DNA from: Hyphobacterium sp. CCMP332
Lineage (GTDB): Bacteria > Bacteroidota > Bacteroidia > Cytophagales > CCMP332
DNA length: 64,000 bases
Direction of reading: 5' to 3'
Assembly: GCA_014323545.1 (NCBI GenBank)
Contig: CP058647.1
Coordinates: 2,954,001-3,018,000, forward strand
Within the stretch, counting starts at the first letter, position 1, and each line of letters begins with the position of its first letter. Under the pieces are notes generated by a model. The model was given only the letters and a program-made list of their open reading frames with translations, was not told the origin of the DNA and ran no database searches. Shown here one piece after another: positions 1 to 9,758 of the stretch. The position numbers were made by a program, and so were the translations under genes.

Positions 1-1
1 A

Positions 2-958
2 ACCGTAATGGGAAGAGAGTTTGTGGTGCAGGAAACCGTTTTATCTGATTATCAAAAAAATCCTAGTGCAGGAAAGCATTCTCCAAAAATTACAACCTAT
101 GATGGTCACAAAGCCCCTGATTCCATTTCATTGTGGAAAGGGCATGAATATCCAAACCATCATTGGGGATTGGCAATTGACCTTAATTCTTGTACCGGTT
201 GTTCGGCATGTGTAGTGAGCTGTTTTTCGGAAAACAATATACCAATGGTTGGAAAAGACGAAGTTATTCGTCGTAGAGAAATGCATTGGTTGCGGATTGA
301 CAGGTATTATAGTACGGATGCGGATTTAGAAGACAAATCTGTTGCCGGTTATAAGGAAATGGAACAAGCTTCTGATAATCCAGAAGTTGTATTCCAACCA
401 ATGATGTGTCAGCAATGTAATAATGCGCCTTGCGAAACAGTATGTCCTGTTGCGGCAACCACTCATAGTACAGAAGGTTTAAATCAAATGACCTATAACA
501 GGTGTATTGGAACAAGATATTGTGCAAATAACTGCCCTTATAAAGTAAGACGATTCAACTGGTTTAAATACCATGATAATAAGCAGTTTCCTGGTAACAC
601 AGCAATGAATAACGATCTCGGTAAAATGGTTCTAAACCCAGATGTGACCGTGAGATCAAGAGGAGTAATGGAAAAATGCACATTCTGTGTTCAGAGAATT
701 CAGAGTGGAAAATTGGCAGCCAAAAAAGAACTGAGAAAAGTAGAAGACGGCGAAGTGACGACAGCTTGTGCCTCTGCTTGTCCTACCGAGGCACTGGTAT
801 TTGGCGACATGAAAGACCCGAATAGCAGAATCAGTAAATTGATAAACGAGGACAATAAGGAAAGAGCATTTCACGCATTAGAGGAATTAACTGTTCTTCC
901 GAATGTGACTTATCTCAGAAAAGTAAGAAATAAGGATTTAGAAAGTAAAACATCATAG
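2..958 (+). CDS. actB: Alternative complex III subunit ActB, C-terminal iron-sulfur part (5' truncated)
   Basis: This is the iron-sulfur part of the large periplasmic subunit of alternative complex III (quinol:electron acceptor oxidoreductase). The reading frame is open to the left edge of the window, so the gene starts outside it; the ATG at 8 is internal. Counting from that ATG, cysteines lie at 62, 65, 68, 72; 134, 137, 142, 146; 166, 172, 176; 224, 227; and 254, 258. That is fifteen ligands, exactly enough for three [4Fe-4S] and one [3Fe-4S] clusters, as known for ActB. The family normally carries an N-terminal molybdopterin-enzyme-like domain without cofactor, which would be upstream. 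Ten bases separate it from actC, so they are co-transcribed. Confidence in identity is very high; only the 5' end is missing. Confidence 0.96.
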   Translation, partial: TVMGREFVVQETVLSDYQKNPSAGKHSPKITTYDGHKAPDSISLWKGHEYPNHHWGLAIDLNSCTGCSACVVSCFSENNIPMVGKDEVIRRREMHWLRIDRYYSTDADLEDKSVAGYKEMEQASDNPEVVFQPMMCQQCNNAPCETVCPVAATTHSTEGLNQMTYNRCIGTRYCANNCPYKVRRFNWFKYHDNKQFPGNTAMNNDLGKMVLNPDVTVRSRGVMEKCTFCVQRIQSGKLAAKKELRKVEDGEVTTACASACPTEALVFGDMKDPNSRISKLINEDNKERAFHALEELTVLPNVTYLRKVRNKDLESKTS

Positions 959-968
959 ACCAATAGGT

Positions 969-2327
969 ATGGAAGTAGTTTCTACAGTACGAACACCCTT
1001 AGTTACCGGTCAAAAGACCGTCCATGATGTATCGGAAGATATTTGTCATTATGTTGAAGCCAAACCAAACAAACTTTGGATGTTTGGAATAATACTCTCT
1101 CTGGGAGCATTGGGATTTGGCGGATACTGTGTATTCCGGACATTATGGGATGGAATTGGCGTCTGGGGGTTAAATAAAACAGTAGGTTGGGCTTGGGACA
1201 TTACCAACTTCGTGTGGTGGGTAGGTATAGGTCATGCCGGTACCTTGATTTCCGCCATTTTATTGCTTTTCCGTCAGAAATGGAGAATGTCGATTAACAG
1301 AGCGGCAGAAGCCATGACAATTTTCGCGGTAATCTGTGCGGCGCAGTTCCCATTGTTACACATGGGTCGTCTTTGGTTAGGATTTTATTGGGCACTTCCA
1401 TTGCCAAATACTTTTGGATCACTCTGGGTCAACTTTAATTCACCGCTTTTATGGGATGTGTTTGCCATATCCACCTATTTCACCGTATCACTTGTGTTCT
1501 GGTACATTGGCCTTATTCCGGATTTTGCGACCATTAGAGACCGTGCAACCGGAATGAGAAGATCAATTTATGGTGCACTAAGTTTTGGATGGACTGGTGG
1601 CGCCAAAGATTGGAACAGATATGAAACAGTTGCGCTGGTTCTTGCAGGCCTGGCGACTCCTCTCGTACTTTCGGTGCACACCATTGTAAGTTTTGACTTT
1701 GCAACTTCGGTAATTCCTGGTTGGCATACGACTATATTTCCTCCGTATTTCGTGGCAGGAGCAATCTTCTCTGGATTTGCCATGGTATTGACTTTGATGA
1801 TAGTAACTAGAAAGCTATTCAGTCTCGAAGATTATATTACGATTTATCATATTGAGTTGATGAACATTATTATAATCGTTACTGGTTCAATTGTGGGAAT
1901 AGCTTATATCACAGAATTTTTTATTGCCTGGTATTCAGGAGTGGAAGCAGAATCATATGCCTTCCTTAACAGAGCAACAGGGCCGTACTGGTGGGCTTAT
2001 GCATCCATGATGTCCTGTAATGTGATTTCTCCTCAATTATTCTGGGTAAAGAAAATAAGAACTAATATCATCGCAACTTTCACACTTTCAATTATAGTAA
2101 ATATTGGAATGTGGTTTGAAAGATTTGTGATCATTGTGACTTCGTTACATAGAGATTTTCTGCCTTCAAGTTGGGCGATGTTTTATCCAACTATGTACGA
2201 TGTGGGTGTATATCTATTCACTTTTGGTGTGTTTTTCTTCTTTTTCCTATTGTTTGCCAAATTTTTCCCGGTAATCAATATGGCAGAAGTAAAATCAATT
2301 ATCAAAGCTAACAGCAAAAAATATTAA
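969..2327 (+). CDS. actC: Alternative complex III membrane subunit ActC (NrfD/PsrC family)
   Basis: This 452-residue integral membrane protein belongs to the NrfD/PsrC family and is the quinol-binding membrane subunit of alternative complex III. About ten hydrophobic segments can be seen, beginning near residue 38. Intact motifs include the HAGTLISA stretch near residue 90, and the last helix ends in a short basic tail. In solved complexes ActC and ActF are homologous four-helix-bundle proteins flanking the iron-sulfur subunit. It sits 10 bases after actB and 1 base before actD. The start has no competing upstream ATG. Its role in quinol oxidation comes from the family, not from residues seen here. 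Confidence 0.95.
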   Translation: MEVVSTVRTPLVTGQKTVHDVSEDICHYVEAKPNKLWMFGIILSLGALGFGGYCVFRTLWDGIGVWGLNKTVGWAWDITNFVWWVGIGHAGTLISAILLLFRQKWRMSINRAAEAMTIFAVICAAQFPLLHMGRLWLGFYWALPLPNTFGSLWVNFNSPLLWDVFAISTYFTVSLVFWYIGLIPDFATIRDRATGMRRSIYGALSFGWTGGAKDWNRYETVALVLAGLATPLVLSVHTIVSFDFATSVIPGWHTTIFPPYFVAGAIFSGFAMVLTLMIVTRKLFSLEDYITIYHIELMNIIIIVTGSIVGIAYITEFFIAWYSGVEAESYAFLNRATGPYWWAYASMMSCNVISPQLFWVKKIRTNIIATFTLSIIVNIGMWFERFVIIVTSLHRDFLPSSWAMFYPTMYDVGVYLFTFGVFFFFFLLFAKFFPVINMAEVKSIIKANSKKY

Positions 2328-2328
2328 T

Positions 2329-2856
2329 ATGGAGACAAAGAAAAACTACTTGGTCGGCATATTTGATGACAGCGAAAAGGTGCTACATGGAATTAGCCAT
2401 GTTCGCGAGCAAGGTGTTAAAATAGAAGAAGTTTTTACACCCTATCCAGTCCACGGAATAGAAGCGAAATTAGGATATAAAAGAAGCAAACTTTCAGTGG
2501 CGGCATTTATGTTTGGAGCACTGGGTACCTCATTGGCAATTTTAATGCAGGTATGGATGTTAGGCATCGATTGGCCCATGATTATTGGTGGTAAGAACTT
2601 TGTTTCTGCACCAACTTTTGTGCCGGTTACCTTTGAATTAACGGTATTGATAGGTTCTTTAGGGATGGTTGGAACATTCTTTGTTTTAAGTGATTTAAAA
2701 CCGCATAAAACGCCAAGAATATTTGACCTTCGTAGCACAGATGACAAAATGGTTATGGCTGTAGATCTGGCTGTGAACAAATTGAGCGAAAATGAAATAC
2801 AATCAATACTTCAGGCAGCAGGTGCATCAGAAGTATACAGAAAAGACTTTGAATGA
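2329..2856 (+). CDS. actD: Alternative complex III subunit ActD (DUF3341)
   Basis: This 175-residue protein matches ActD (DUF3341). A soluble N-terminal half begins with the family's typical 'YLVGIFDDSEKVLHGI' opening and is followed by two membrane helices, near residues 57-77 and 100-120. The C-terminal tail is short and mixed-charge. In the Act complex ActD packs against the membrane subunits; it carries no cofactor ligands, and none are seen here. It starts one base after the actC stop and overlaps actE by four bases (ATGA), the usual arrangement of translationally coupled genes. Confidence 0.93.
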   Translation: METKKNYLVGIFDDSEKVLHGISHVREQGVKIEEVFTPYPVHGIEAKLGYKRSKLSVAAFMFGALGTSLAILMQVWMLGIDWPMIIGGKNFVSAPTFVPVTFELTVLIGSLGMVGTFFVLSDLKPHKTPRIFDLRSTDDKMVMAVDLAVNKLSENEIQSILQAAGASEVYRKDFE

Positions 2857-3515
2857 ATATGAGAGCTAAAACTTTTAACTTAATTATTCTCATCGGCCTG
2901 GCCGGTATTATTGCTTCTTGTAGTGCAGGTGGTAATGACCAGGGTGTAGAATATGCCCCCAATATGTATCACTCCGTTCCCTACGAACCATTAAAACAGG
3001 TTACCGATAAAACCTCGGGAATGTGGGTTAATTCTTCAGAACAGGAAATAGGAGAATACTATAACTCAAACCCTAACAATCCGCATGAAATGAACATGCG
3101 TGAACCGGTGGAGAATACCATTGCAAGGAGAAACTATACCATCAACGATAAGGATTCATCAGAAAACGTTTATTTCCTGGCGGAAAGACTCCACAAAGAC
3201 AGTTTGGAATTGGCGGGTAAAATTTTACAAAATCCTTTGCCGGAAACTCCTGAAGTTTTAGCCGAAGGAAAAGAATTGTATCTACAGTTTTGTCAGCATT
3301 GCCATGGCAAGCAGGGTGCTGCCGATGGTAAAGTAGCCGAGCAATATCCAGGTGTACCAAAATATAACTCTAGAGCCGTTAAAAATGTAAGTGGTGGGCA
3401 TATTTATCATGTCATCACGCATGGAAAAGGCAGAATGTGGCCGCATGGATCTCAAATGTCTCCTGAGGAGCGATGGAAAATAGTGCGATACGTTCAGGAA
3501 TTACAAAAACTGTGA
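2853..3515 (+). CDS. actE: Alternative complex III cytochrome c subunit ActE (lipoprotein, mono-heme)
   Basis: This 220-residue lipoprotein cytochrome c belongs to alternative complex III. Residues 1-22 form a lipoprotein signal ending in the lipobox IIAS before Cys23, so the mature protein is anchored by lipid on the periplasmic face. One heme c motif, CQHCH, lies at 147-151, and a methionine near the C terminus (within SQMSPEE) is the likely axial ligand. It is the likely electron exit of the complex toward the oxidase CuA site encoded downstream. The start used overlaps actD by four bases; an in-frame ATG at 2859 is an alternative that would keep the signal peptide. Confidence 0.94.
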   Translation: MNMRAKTFNLIILIGLAGIIASCSAGGNDQGVEYAPNMYHSVPYEPLKQVTDKTSGMWVNSSEQEIGEYYNSNPNNPHEMNMREPVENTIARRNYTINDKDSSENVYFLAERLHKDSLELAGKILQNPLPETPEVLAEGKELYLQFCQHCHGKQGAADGKVAEQYPGVPKYNSRAVKNVSGGHIYHVITHGKGRMWPHGSQMSPEERWKIVRYVQELQKL

Positions 3516-3522
3516 ATCACTT

Positions 3523-4905
3523 ATGAGTATGGATCATAACGTTACAATTAACACTGAAGAAAAATTCGAATTCACCTCGAAAGCAAAAAGAAATCTTGTC
3601 ATCACCTTGGTGGTCGGACTCTTGCTTTTTGCCTTAGGTGCATTTATGGAAATGTCGGGTTCATCACATCACGGTGAAGAACATGGTGATTCTCATGCAA
3701 TGAATATATCAATTTCTGCTCAGGATCATTCCGAAGCGGATTCACATGGTCATGCGGAAGCAGAACATTCCGAAGAGGGAGGCCATAACGGATATTCGTG
3801 GATTCAAAAAGTTTATGCCAACCTATGGATCAACAATATGTTTTTCATGGGATTGGGTATCATTGGTCTGTTTTTCTTTGCCATTCAATATGTAGCCAGA
3901 GCAGGCTGGTCCACCATGTTTATAAGGATTATGTTATCATTCGGTCATTGGATTCCAATTGGAGGAGCCTTGATATTAGTTGTATTTCTTGTTGCAAAAC
4001 ATGATCTGTTTCACTGGACACATGATTATCTCTACAATTTAACCCTCAGCGACGGAAGTCCTAATCCGGAATACGATTCAATTCTGGCAGGGAAAAGAAG
4101 TTTTCTAAATGAGCCTTTCTATTTGATTAGAATGGTCGTAGCTGTGGCAGTTTGGACCTTGTGTTTTTACCTACTTCGAAGAAACACCTTGAAGGAAGAT
4201 GTAGAAGGCGGGACAGGTTTCTATAATAAAAGCGTAACGACTTCTACTTTATTTATCATATTCTTTGCGGTGTCATCTTCTATCATGGCCTGGGATTGGA
4301 TAATGTCAATAGACCCGCATTGGTTCAGCACAATGTTTGGTTGGTATGTATTTGCCAGTTGGTTTGTTTCCGGACTAGCTGCTATCACACTTCTGGCTGT
4401 TATTTTAAAAGAAAATGGTTATTTACAAGGGGTAAATGAAAACCACTTTCACGATATTGGAAAGTTTATTTTTGGATTCAGCGTTTTCTGGACTTACATC
4501 TGGTTTTCACAGTTTTTGCTTATCTATTATGCAAACATTCCGGAAGAGACGGTATATTTTTGGGAAAGGTTAAATAGCGACCATTACGCTAAATTCTTTT
4601 ATGTTAATCTTTTTCTCAACTTCTTCTTCCCATTTTTGTTATTTATGACAAGAGAATCGAAGAGAAAATTTGTAATGTTGAAGTTGGTGAGTGTTATTGT
4701 ATTAATTGGTCATTGGTCGGATTTTTACCTAATGATCACCCCCGGAACTTTGAAGGAGCATGGAAGCTTAGGCTTTCTGGAAATAGGAACTGCAATGATT
4801 TATCTTGCGTTATTCCTGTTCGTAGTGTTGAATGGGTTGAGTAAAATGCCTTTGATTGCAAAGAATCACCCCATGTTGGAGGAGAGTTTACATCATGATG
4901 TTTAA
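3523..4905 (+). CDS. actF: Alternative complex III membrane subunit ActF
   Basis: This 460-residue membrane protein matches ActF, the second quinol-site-type subunit of alternative complex III, homologous to ActC. About ten hydrophobic helices are visible. After the first (residues 24-42) comes a hydrophilic segment, about 46-88, packed with histidine, glutamate and aspartate (for example SSHHGEEHGDSH). This looks like a periplasmic metal-binding loop and is not a conserved catalytic feature I know of. The gene follows actE by 7 bases and precedes oxidase subunit II by 17 bases, which places complex III and the terminal oxidase in one transcript. Confidence 0.94.
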   Translation: MSMDHNVTINTEEKFEFTSKAKRNLVITLVVGLLLFALGAFMEMSGSSHHGEEHGDSHAMNISISAQDHSEADSHGHAEAEHSEEGGHNGYSWIQKVYANLWINNMFFMGLGIIGLFFFAIQYVARAGWSTMFIRIMLSFGHWIPIGGALILVVFLVAKHDLFHWTHDYLYNLTLSDGSPNPEYDSILAGKRSFLNEPFYLIRMVVAVAVWTLCFYLLRRNTLKEDVEGGTGFYNKSVTTSTLFIIFFAVSSSIMAWDWIMSIDPHWFSTMFGWYVFASWFVSGLAAITLLAVILKENGYLQGVNENHFHDIGKFIFGFSVFWTYIWFSQFLLIYYANIPEETVYFWERLNSDHYAKFFYVNLFLNFFFPFLLFMTRESKRKFVMLKLVSVIVLIGHWSDFYLMITPGTLKEHGSLGFLEIGTAMIYLALFLFVVLNGLSKMPLIAKNHPMLEESLHHDV

Positions 4906-4922
4906 AAATTAACAAGGCGTAG

Positions 4923-5969
4923 ATGACTAGTTTACTTATTGGACTTGGAGCAATATTAACTATTGCAGTTTTATTTCTGATTTTCAGATTACTTGCGGTT
5001 GTTTCTATTGTTAAAGGGACAGATAATAAAAGAGAGAAAACAAGTAACAATGTGAATGGCTTCATGTTGTTCTTTTTATTTTTAGTAGGTGTAGTGGCCA
5101 TGTTTTGGTATAGCGGGATTGCAAAAGAGAATTTCCTGCCCGAATCGGCTTCTATGCATGGTAAATGGACAGACAGCATGTTCTGGGTAACCACCTGGAT
5201 AACGATTGCGATGTTTCTGTTTACAAACTTTATTCTTTTCTATTTTTCCTGGCGATATAGATTTAAGGAAAGTAGGAAGGCATCATTTTATCCTGATAAT
5301 AATACACTGGAAATTGTATGGACTATTGTTCCGGCAATTATTCTCACGGCATTGGTTATCACGGGGTGGAGAACCTGGACTAAGATTACTGATAAAGCAC
5401 CCGATGATGCATTGGTAATTGAAATAAAAGCCAAACAATTTGGTTGGGAAGTGCGATATCCGGGAGAAGATAATGAATTGGGGCATTTCGATTATCGATT
5501 GATCGATGCGACAAATCAGTTTGGAATGGACTTTACTGATAATGCCAGTATGGATGATATCGTACCCAGAAAAATCTATCTACCAAAAGGCAAGCCAGTA
5601 CTTTTCAAAATAAGAGCGGTAGATGTACTTCACAGTGTATTTGCACCTCATTTCAGACTCAAAATGGATGCAGTTCCCGGAATGAGAAATGAATTTTGGT
5701 TTGTACCGGAAATAACTACGGCGGAAATGAAAACAATTACTGCCAATCCTGATTTTACATATGAGTTGGCGTGTACTGAAGTTTGCGGACGTGGTCACTT
5801 TGCCATGAGGATGGAAATCGTTGTTCAGGATGAAAATGAGTTTAACGAGTGGTACGCCGCTGAAGAACCATGGGCGGTTAGAAATAAGGATTATGTGGAT
5901 GAAGCACAAGCCAAAAGGGGTGGTGCGACAGCTCAAAAAAATAAAGAACTAAACAAAGCAATACTGTAA
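4923..5969 (+). CDS. coxB: Cytochrome c oxidase subunit II (CuA subunit, aa3 type)
   Basis: This 348-residue subunit II of the heme-copper oxidase accepts electrons from cytochrome c. The CuA ligands are all present: His237, then Cys284, Cys288, His292 and Met295 in the pattern C-x3-C-x3-H-x2-M. Four hydrophobic segments are visible (about 4-27, 45-63, 85-109 and 128-149), two more than in the simplest subunit II. The protein ends about 50 residues after the CuA motif with no CxxCH, so there is no fused cytochrome c domain. The oxidase is therefore aa3, not caa3, and needs an external cytochrome such as ActE. It lies between actF and subunit I. Confidence 0.95.
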   Translation: MTSLLIGLGAILTIAVLFLIFRLLAVVSIVKGTDNKREKTSNNVNGFMLFFLFLVGVVAMFWYSGIAKENFLPESASMHGKWTDSMFWVTTWITIAMFLFTNFILFYFSWRYRFKESRKASFYPDNNTLEIVWTIVPAIILTALVITGWRTWTKITDKAPDDALVIEIKAKQFGWEVRYPGEDNELGHFDYRLIDATNQFGMDFTDNASMDDIVPRKIYLPKGKPVLFKIRAVDVLHSVFAPHFRLKMDAVPGMRNEFWFVPEITTAEMKTITANPDFTYELACTEVCGRGHFAMRMEIVVQDENEFNEWYAAEEPWAVRNKDYVDEAQAKRGGATAQKNKELNKAIL

Positions 5970-5979
5970 ATTAAAAATT

Positions 5980-7854
5980 ATGGCTACAGCAGCTTTAGAA
6001 AATACTACAACATCACACGATGATCACCACGATCACGAAGATCACGGTAATTTTTTTACGAAATACGTTTTTTCAACAGATCACAAAACCATTGCTAAGC
6101 AATTCCTGATCACAGGTTTGATGTGGGCCTTTATTGGCGGTTTGTTTTCTGTTTTATTTAGAATTCAGCTCGGTTTTCCCGACGCTGATATTTCCTGGTT
6201 AAAGCCACTTTTAGGAAGATGGATTGTTGATGGAAAATTAGACCCGGAATTTTATTTAGCCCTTGTAACAATGCACGGTACCATAATGGTGTTTTTTGTA
6301 TTGACGGCAGGGTTAAGCGGTACTTTTTCTAATTTCCTGATTCCTCTTCAGATTGGTGCAAGGGATATGGCCTCCGGATTTTTAAATATGCTGTCTTACT
6401 GGTTCTTTTTTCTTTCCGGTGCAGTAATGTTTATTTCTATATTTCTAGAAACTGGTCCTGCAGCAGGAGGTTGGGTGGTTTATCCACCATTGAGTGCTTT
6501 GCCTCAGGCATTGTCGGGTTCAGGTATGGGTATGACCATGTGGTTGGTTTCCATGTCCTTGTTTATAGTATCATCATTATTGGGAAGTATTAATTACATC
6601 ACAACAGTAATTAATTTAAGAACCAAAGGTATGTCTTTCTCAAGATTACCACTGACAATATGGGCATTTTTCCTTACCGCCATTATTGGAATTTTATCTT
6701 TTCCAGTCTTGTTCTCAGCTGCTCTATTACTGATTTTTGATCGATCATTTGGCACTAGTTTTTATTTATCTGAAATATATATAGGTGGGGAAGCCTTACC
6801 TAATGTTGGCGGTAGCGCAATTCTTTATCAACATTTATTTTGGTTCCTTGGCCACCCGGAAGTTTATATTGTGTTGCTTCCTGCTTTAGGAATTACTTCA
6901 GAGGTAATAGCAACGAATGCGAGAAAACCAATTTTTGGTTATAAAGCCATGATCGGTTCTATGTTGGGAATTACAATTTTAAGTTTCCTTGTATGGGCAC
7001 ATCATATGTTTGTTTCTGGATTGAATCCATTCCTTGGATCAATTTTTATGTTCCTTACTCTTATTATTGCTATCCCGAGTGCCGTTAAAGCATTTAATTA
7101 TATTACAACTTTGTGGAAGGGAAATATAGTTTTTACCCCCGGTATGCTATTTAGCATAGGTTTGGTATCTCTGTTTATTTCAGGTGGAGTAACAGGAATT
7201 ACGCTTGGTAATTCTGCATTGGACATACAATTACACGATACTTATTTCGTCGTAGCTCATTTTCACCTCGTTATGGGCGCCGCTGCATTTTTTGGAATGA
7301 TGGCTGGTGTATATCACTGGTTCCCTAAGATGTTTGGCCGAATGATGGATGAAAGGCTTGGATACGTTCATTTTTGGTTTACTTTCATTGGTGTTTACCT
7401 TGTGTTTTTCCCAATGCATTATATCGGAATAGCCGGATTTCCAAGAAGATATTATTCATTTACAAACTTTGATGCCTTCAGCACTTTTACTGATTTAAAT
7501 ATGTTCATAAGCATTGCCGCTATCGTTACCTTTGGTGCGCAGCTTGTATTTGCATTTAACTTTTTCTACAGCATGTTCAGTGGCAAATTGGCACCGGCTA
7601 ATCCATGGAGATCTAATACATTGGAGTGGTCTACGCCAAGATTCCCACAACATGGCAACTGGGTTGGAGAGATTCCTCATGTTTACAGATGGCCTTATGA
7701 CTATAGCAAGCCTGGTGCAGATGAAGATTTTATCCCTCAATATGTACCTTATTCTGAAACAAAAGAATCAAACCTTCCACACGAAAATGAGTTAATGGAG
7801 AATGAAGGAAAGGCAGAGGAAGAGGGAATAGTTATTGATGAAAATAAAGCCTGA
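5980..7854 (+). CDS. coxA: Cytochrome c oxidase subunit I (A1-type heme-copper oxidase)
   Basis: This 624-residue catalytic subunit reduces oxygen to water and pumps protons. His99 and His429 fit as heme a ligands and His427 as the heme a3 ligand. CuB is bound by His292, His341 and His342, with Tyr296 placed for the His-Tyr cross-link. The GHPEV motif keeps Glu294, and IGARDM keeps the D-channel aspartate (Asp129), so this is an A1-type oxidase. The N terminus is rich in His and Asp (residues 12-23). The length is slightly above the family norm because of a hydrophilic, acidic C-terminal tail. It begins 10 bases after subunit II and overlaps ctaA by 17 bases. Confidence 0.96.
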   Translation: MATAALENTTTSHDDHHDHEDHGNFFTKYVFSTDHKTIAKQFLITGLMWAFIGGLFSVLFRIQLGFPDADISWLKPLLGRWIVDGKLDPEFYLALVTMHGTIMVFFVLTAGLSGTFSNFLIPLQIGARDMASGFLNMLSYWFFFLSGAVMFISIFLETGPAAGGWVVYPPLSALPQALSGSGMGMTMWLVSMSLFIVSSLLGSINYITTVINLRTKGMSFSRLPLTIWAFFLTAIIGILSFPVLFSAALLLIFDRSFGTSFYLSEIYIGGEALPNVGGSAILYQHLFWFLGHPEVYIVLLPALGITSEVIATNARKPIFGYKAMIGSMLGITILSFLVWAHHMFVSGLNPFLGSIFMFLTLIIAIPSAVKAFNYITTLWKGNIVFTPGMLFSIGLVSLFISGGVTGITLGNSALDIQLHDTYFVVAHFHLVMGAAAFFGMMAGVYHWFPKMFGRMMDERLGYVHFWFTFIGVYLVFFPMHYIGIAGFPRRYYSFTNFDAFSTFTDLNMFISIAAIVTFGAQLVFAFNFFYSMFSGKLAPANPWRSNTLEWSTPRFPQHGNWVGEIPHVYRWPYDYSKPGADEDFIPQYVPYSETKESNLPHENELMENEGKAEEEGIVIDENKA

Positions 7855-8911
7855 TAAAAATCTTAAAAGGTTTAGAAGATTAGGAGTTACAAGCATTATT
7901 GCTGTGTACCTCCTAATTTTTGTAGGTGGTGTAGTGCGGAGCAGCGGTTCGGGAATGGGTTGTCCCGACTGGCCTAAATGCTTTGGTCAATGGGTGCCTC
8001 CTACATTAGAAAGTGAACTGCCCCAAAACTATAAAGCTATTTATAGCGAAAAGAGAAAGAATAAGAATATTAAACTGGCATCTACACTGGAATCATTCGG
8101 AGCAAGCCAAAGTGCCAAACTTATTCTGGGAGATTCAAATACTTATGTGGAAGAAGATTTCAATGCAGTAAAAACCTGGGTTGAATATATTAATCGACTG
8201 ATTGGAGCAATTATTGGTATTTTGCTCATAGGATTATTCATAAGTGCTTTGCCCCTGATAAAGATTGAAAAAAGTCTTGCGGCTTTTTCGGGAGTAATCG
8301 TAATTCTGACAGGTTTTCAGGGTTGGTTGGGCTCAATAGTTGTTTCAACTAATTTGCTTCCGGGTATGATTACCATTCATATGTTATTGGCCTTGTTAAT
8401 AATTTCAGCATTGATCGCCCTGGTATATAATGCATATCCCGATACAAATTTTAGTCCGAATTCTAAGGAATTTTCAAAACTTAAATACGTCTTTTTGTTT
8501 ATGTTGATTGCACTTGTGCCTCAATTCATTTTAGGCACAGAGGTCAGGGAATCAGTGGACATTTTATCAAGAAACTTTGGCTTTGATAACAGAAGCAATT
8601 GGATTGCATATTTGGATAATTCATTCTATATCCATCGCTCTTTTTCATGGTTATTTTTAGCTGTCGCGATATATTCTTTTACTAAGATTTATAAAAATTA
8701 CAAATCATCTGATCTGGAATTTAGAATGACATTTCTGATGATAGGAATTGTCAGTTTGGAAATTGTAATCGGTATCGGAATGTATTTTTTTGAAATACCT
8801 CCTTATTTACAACCATTGCATTTGTTAAATGGCACATTGCTATTTGGACTTGTATTGCTCTTGTTTCTAATGTCTCGAAAGTCATCTTTATTATTAAAAA
8901 CAAGTGAATAA
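7838..8911 (+). CDS. ctaA: Heme A synthase (CtaA/COX15)
   Basis: This 357-residue heme A synthase oxidises the C8 methyl of heme O to give heme A for the oxidase. Eight hydrophobic segments are seen. The extracellular loop carries the paired cysteines of GCPDWPKC, the first half has the EYINR motif, and heme-binding histidines can be assigned in TIHML, IHRSF and PLHLL. I chose the ATG at 7838 over a TTG three bases earlier. The start lies inside the end of coxA (17-base overlap), and the end overlaps ctaB by eight bases, so the three are translationally linked. Confidence 0.93.
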   Translation: MKIKPDKNLKRFRRLGVTSIIAVYLLIFVGGVVRSSGSGMGCPDWPKCFGQWVPPTLESELPQNYKAIYSEKRKNKNIKLASTLESFGASQSAKLILGDSNTYVEEDFNAVKTWVEYINRLIGAIIGILLIGLFISALPLIKIEKSLAAFSGVIVILTGFQGWLGSIVVSTNLLPGMITIHMLLALLIISALIALVYNAYPDTNFSPNSKEFSKLKYVFLFMLIALVPQFILGTEVRESVDILSRNFGFDNRSNWIAYLDNSFYIHRSFSWLFLAVAIYSFTKIYKNYKSSDLEFRMTFLMIGIVSLEIVIGIGMYFFEIPPYLQPLHLLNGTLLFGLVLLLFLMSRKSSLLLKTSE

Positions 8912-9758
8912 AATAAAATCCTATATTGAACTTACAAAACTCAGGTTGAGTCTTCTGGTTGCCTTTTCAGGTGCCTTTGGATATCTCATGGGACATAGTG
9001 GTGGCTTTGACTGGTTTAAATTTTCCATGTTCATTATTGGAGGTTTTATGCTTACTGGTGCTTCCAATGCTATCAATCAAATTCTTGAGAAAGATCTTGA
9101 CAAATTAATGCCCAGAACGATGAACCGTCCTCTACCGAGCGGTAGAATGGAAGTATTTCAGGCAGTGCTATTTTCAGCAATACTGATCGTATTGGGTACA
9201 ATTGTTCTTGCATTGTTTGTAAATATACCATCGGCCTTACTCACAATATTATCCCTGGTTCTTTATGCCTTCGCATATACACCATTGAAGCAAAAATCAC
9301 CAATTTCTGTGTTGGTAGGAGCGGTACCCGGTGCACTTCCTCCATTAATTGGTTGGGTTGCGGCTACAGGAAACCTTGGAATGGGTGCGATTGTTTTGTT
9401 TTCGATTCAGTTTATATGGCAGTTCCCTCATTTTTGGTCGATAGCTTGGGTGCAGTCTGAGGCTTATTCAAAAGCCGGATTTAAAATGTTACCCTCAGCA
9501 CTTGGTCCGGACAGAAAAACGGCCATTCACATGATGATGTACTCATTGTTTTTGTTGCCTTTGGGACTACTGCCGGCAAAAATGGGATTGACAGGAATTT
9601 GGTCAGCTGTGATATTAAGCATAGCGGCAATTGCCTTTATTTGGGCCACATTTGTTCACGTTAGAAAATGTGAAAAGAAATCGGCATTAAAAATTATGTT
9701 CGGATCATTTATTTATTTGCCTTTGATTCAGATCGCTTTAATTCTGGATAAAATATAA
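8904..9758 (+). CDS. ctaB: Protoheme IX farnesyltransferase (heme O synthase, CtaB)
   Basis: This 284-residue UbiA-superfamily prenyltransferase adds farnesyl to protoheme to give heme O, the substrate of CtaA. The first aspartate-rich motif is seen as NQILEKDLDKLMPRT followed by NRPLPSG, and nine hydrophobic stretches follow. The start is a GTG at 8904; no ATG is available near it, and it sits within the ctaA stop region (8-base overlap), typical of coupling. The stop shares one base with the next ATG (TAATG). Family identity is certain. Confidence 0.94.
   Translation: MNKIKSYIELTKLRLSLLVAFSGAFGYLMGHSGGFDWFKFSMFIIGGFMLTGASNAINQILEKDLDKLMPRTMNRPLPSGRMEVFQAVLFSAILIVLGTIVLALFVNIPSALLTILSLVLYAFAYTPLKQKSPISVLVGAVPGALPPLIGWVAATGNLGMGAIVLFSIQFIWQFPHFWSIAWVQSEAYSKAGFKMLPSALGPDRKTAIHMMMYSLFLLPLGLLPAKMGLTGIWSAVILSIAAIAFIWATFVHVRKCEKKSALKIMFGSFIYLPLIQIALILDKI

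Noticed and set aside
4736-5194. Long open frame on the minus strand across actF and subunit II
   Set aside because: It is the antisense of two well-identified genes and has no recognisable protein features.
4923-5969. caa3-type subunit II
   Set aside because: No CxxCH motif follows the CuA domain, so no cytochrome c domain is fused.
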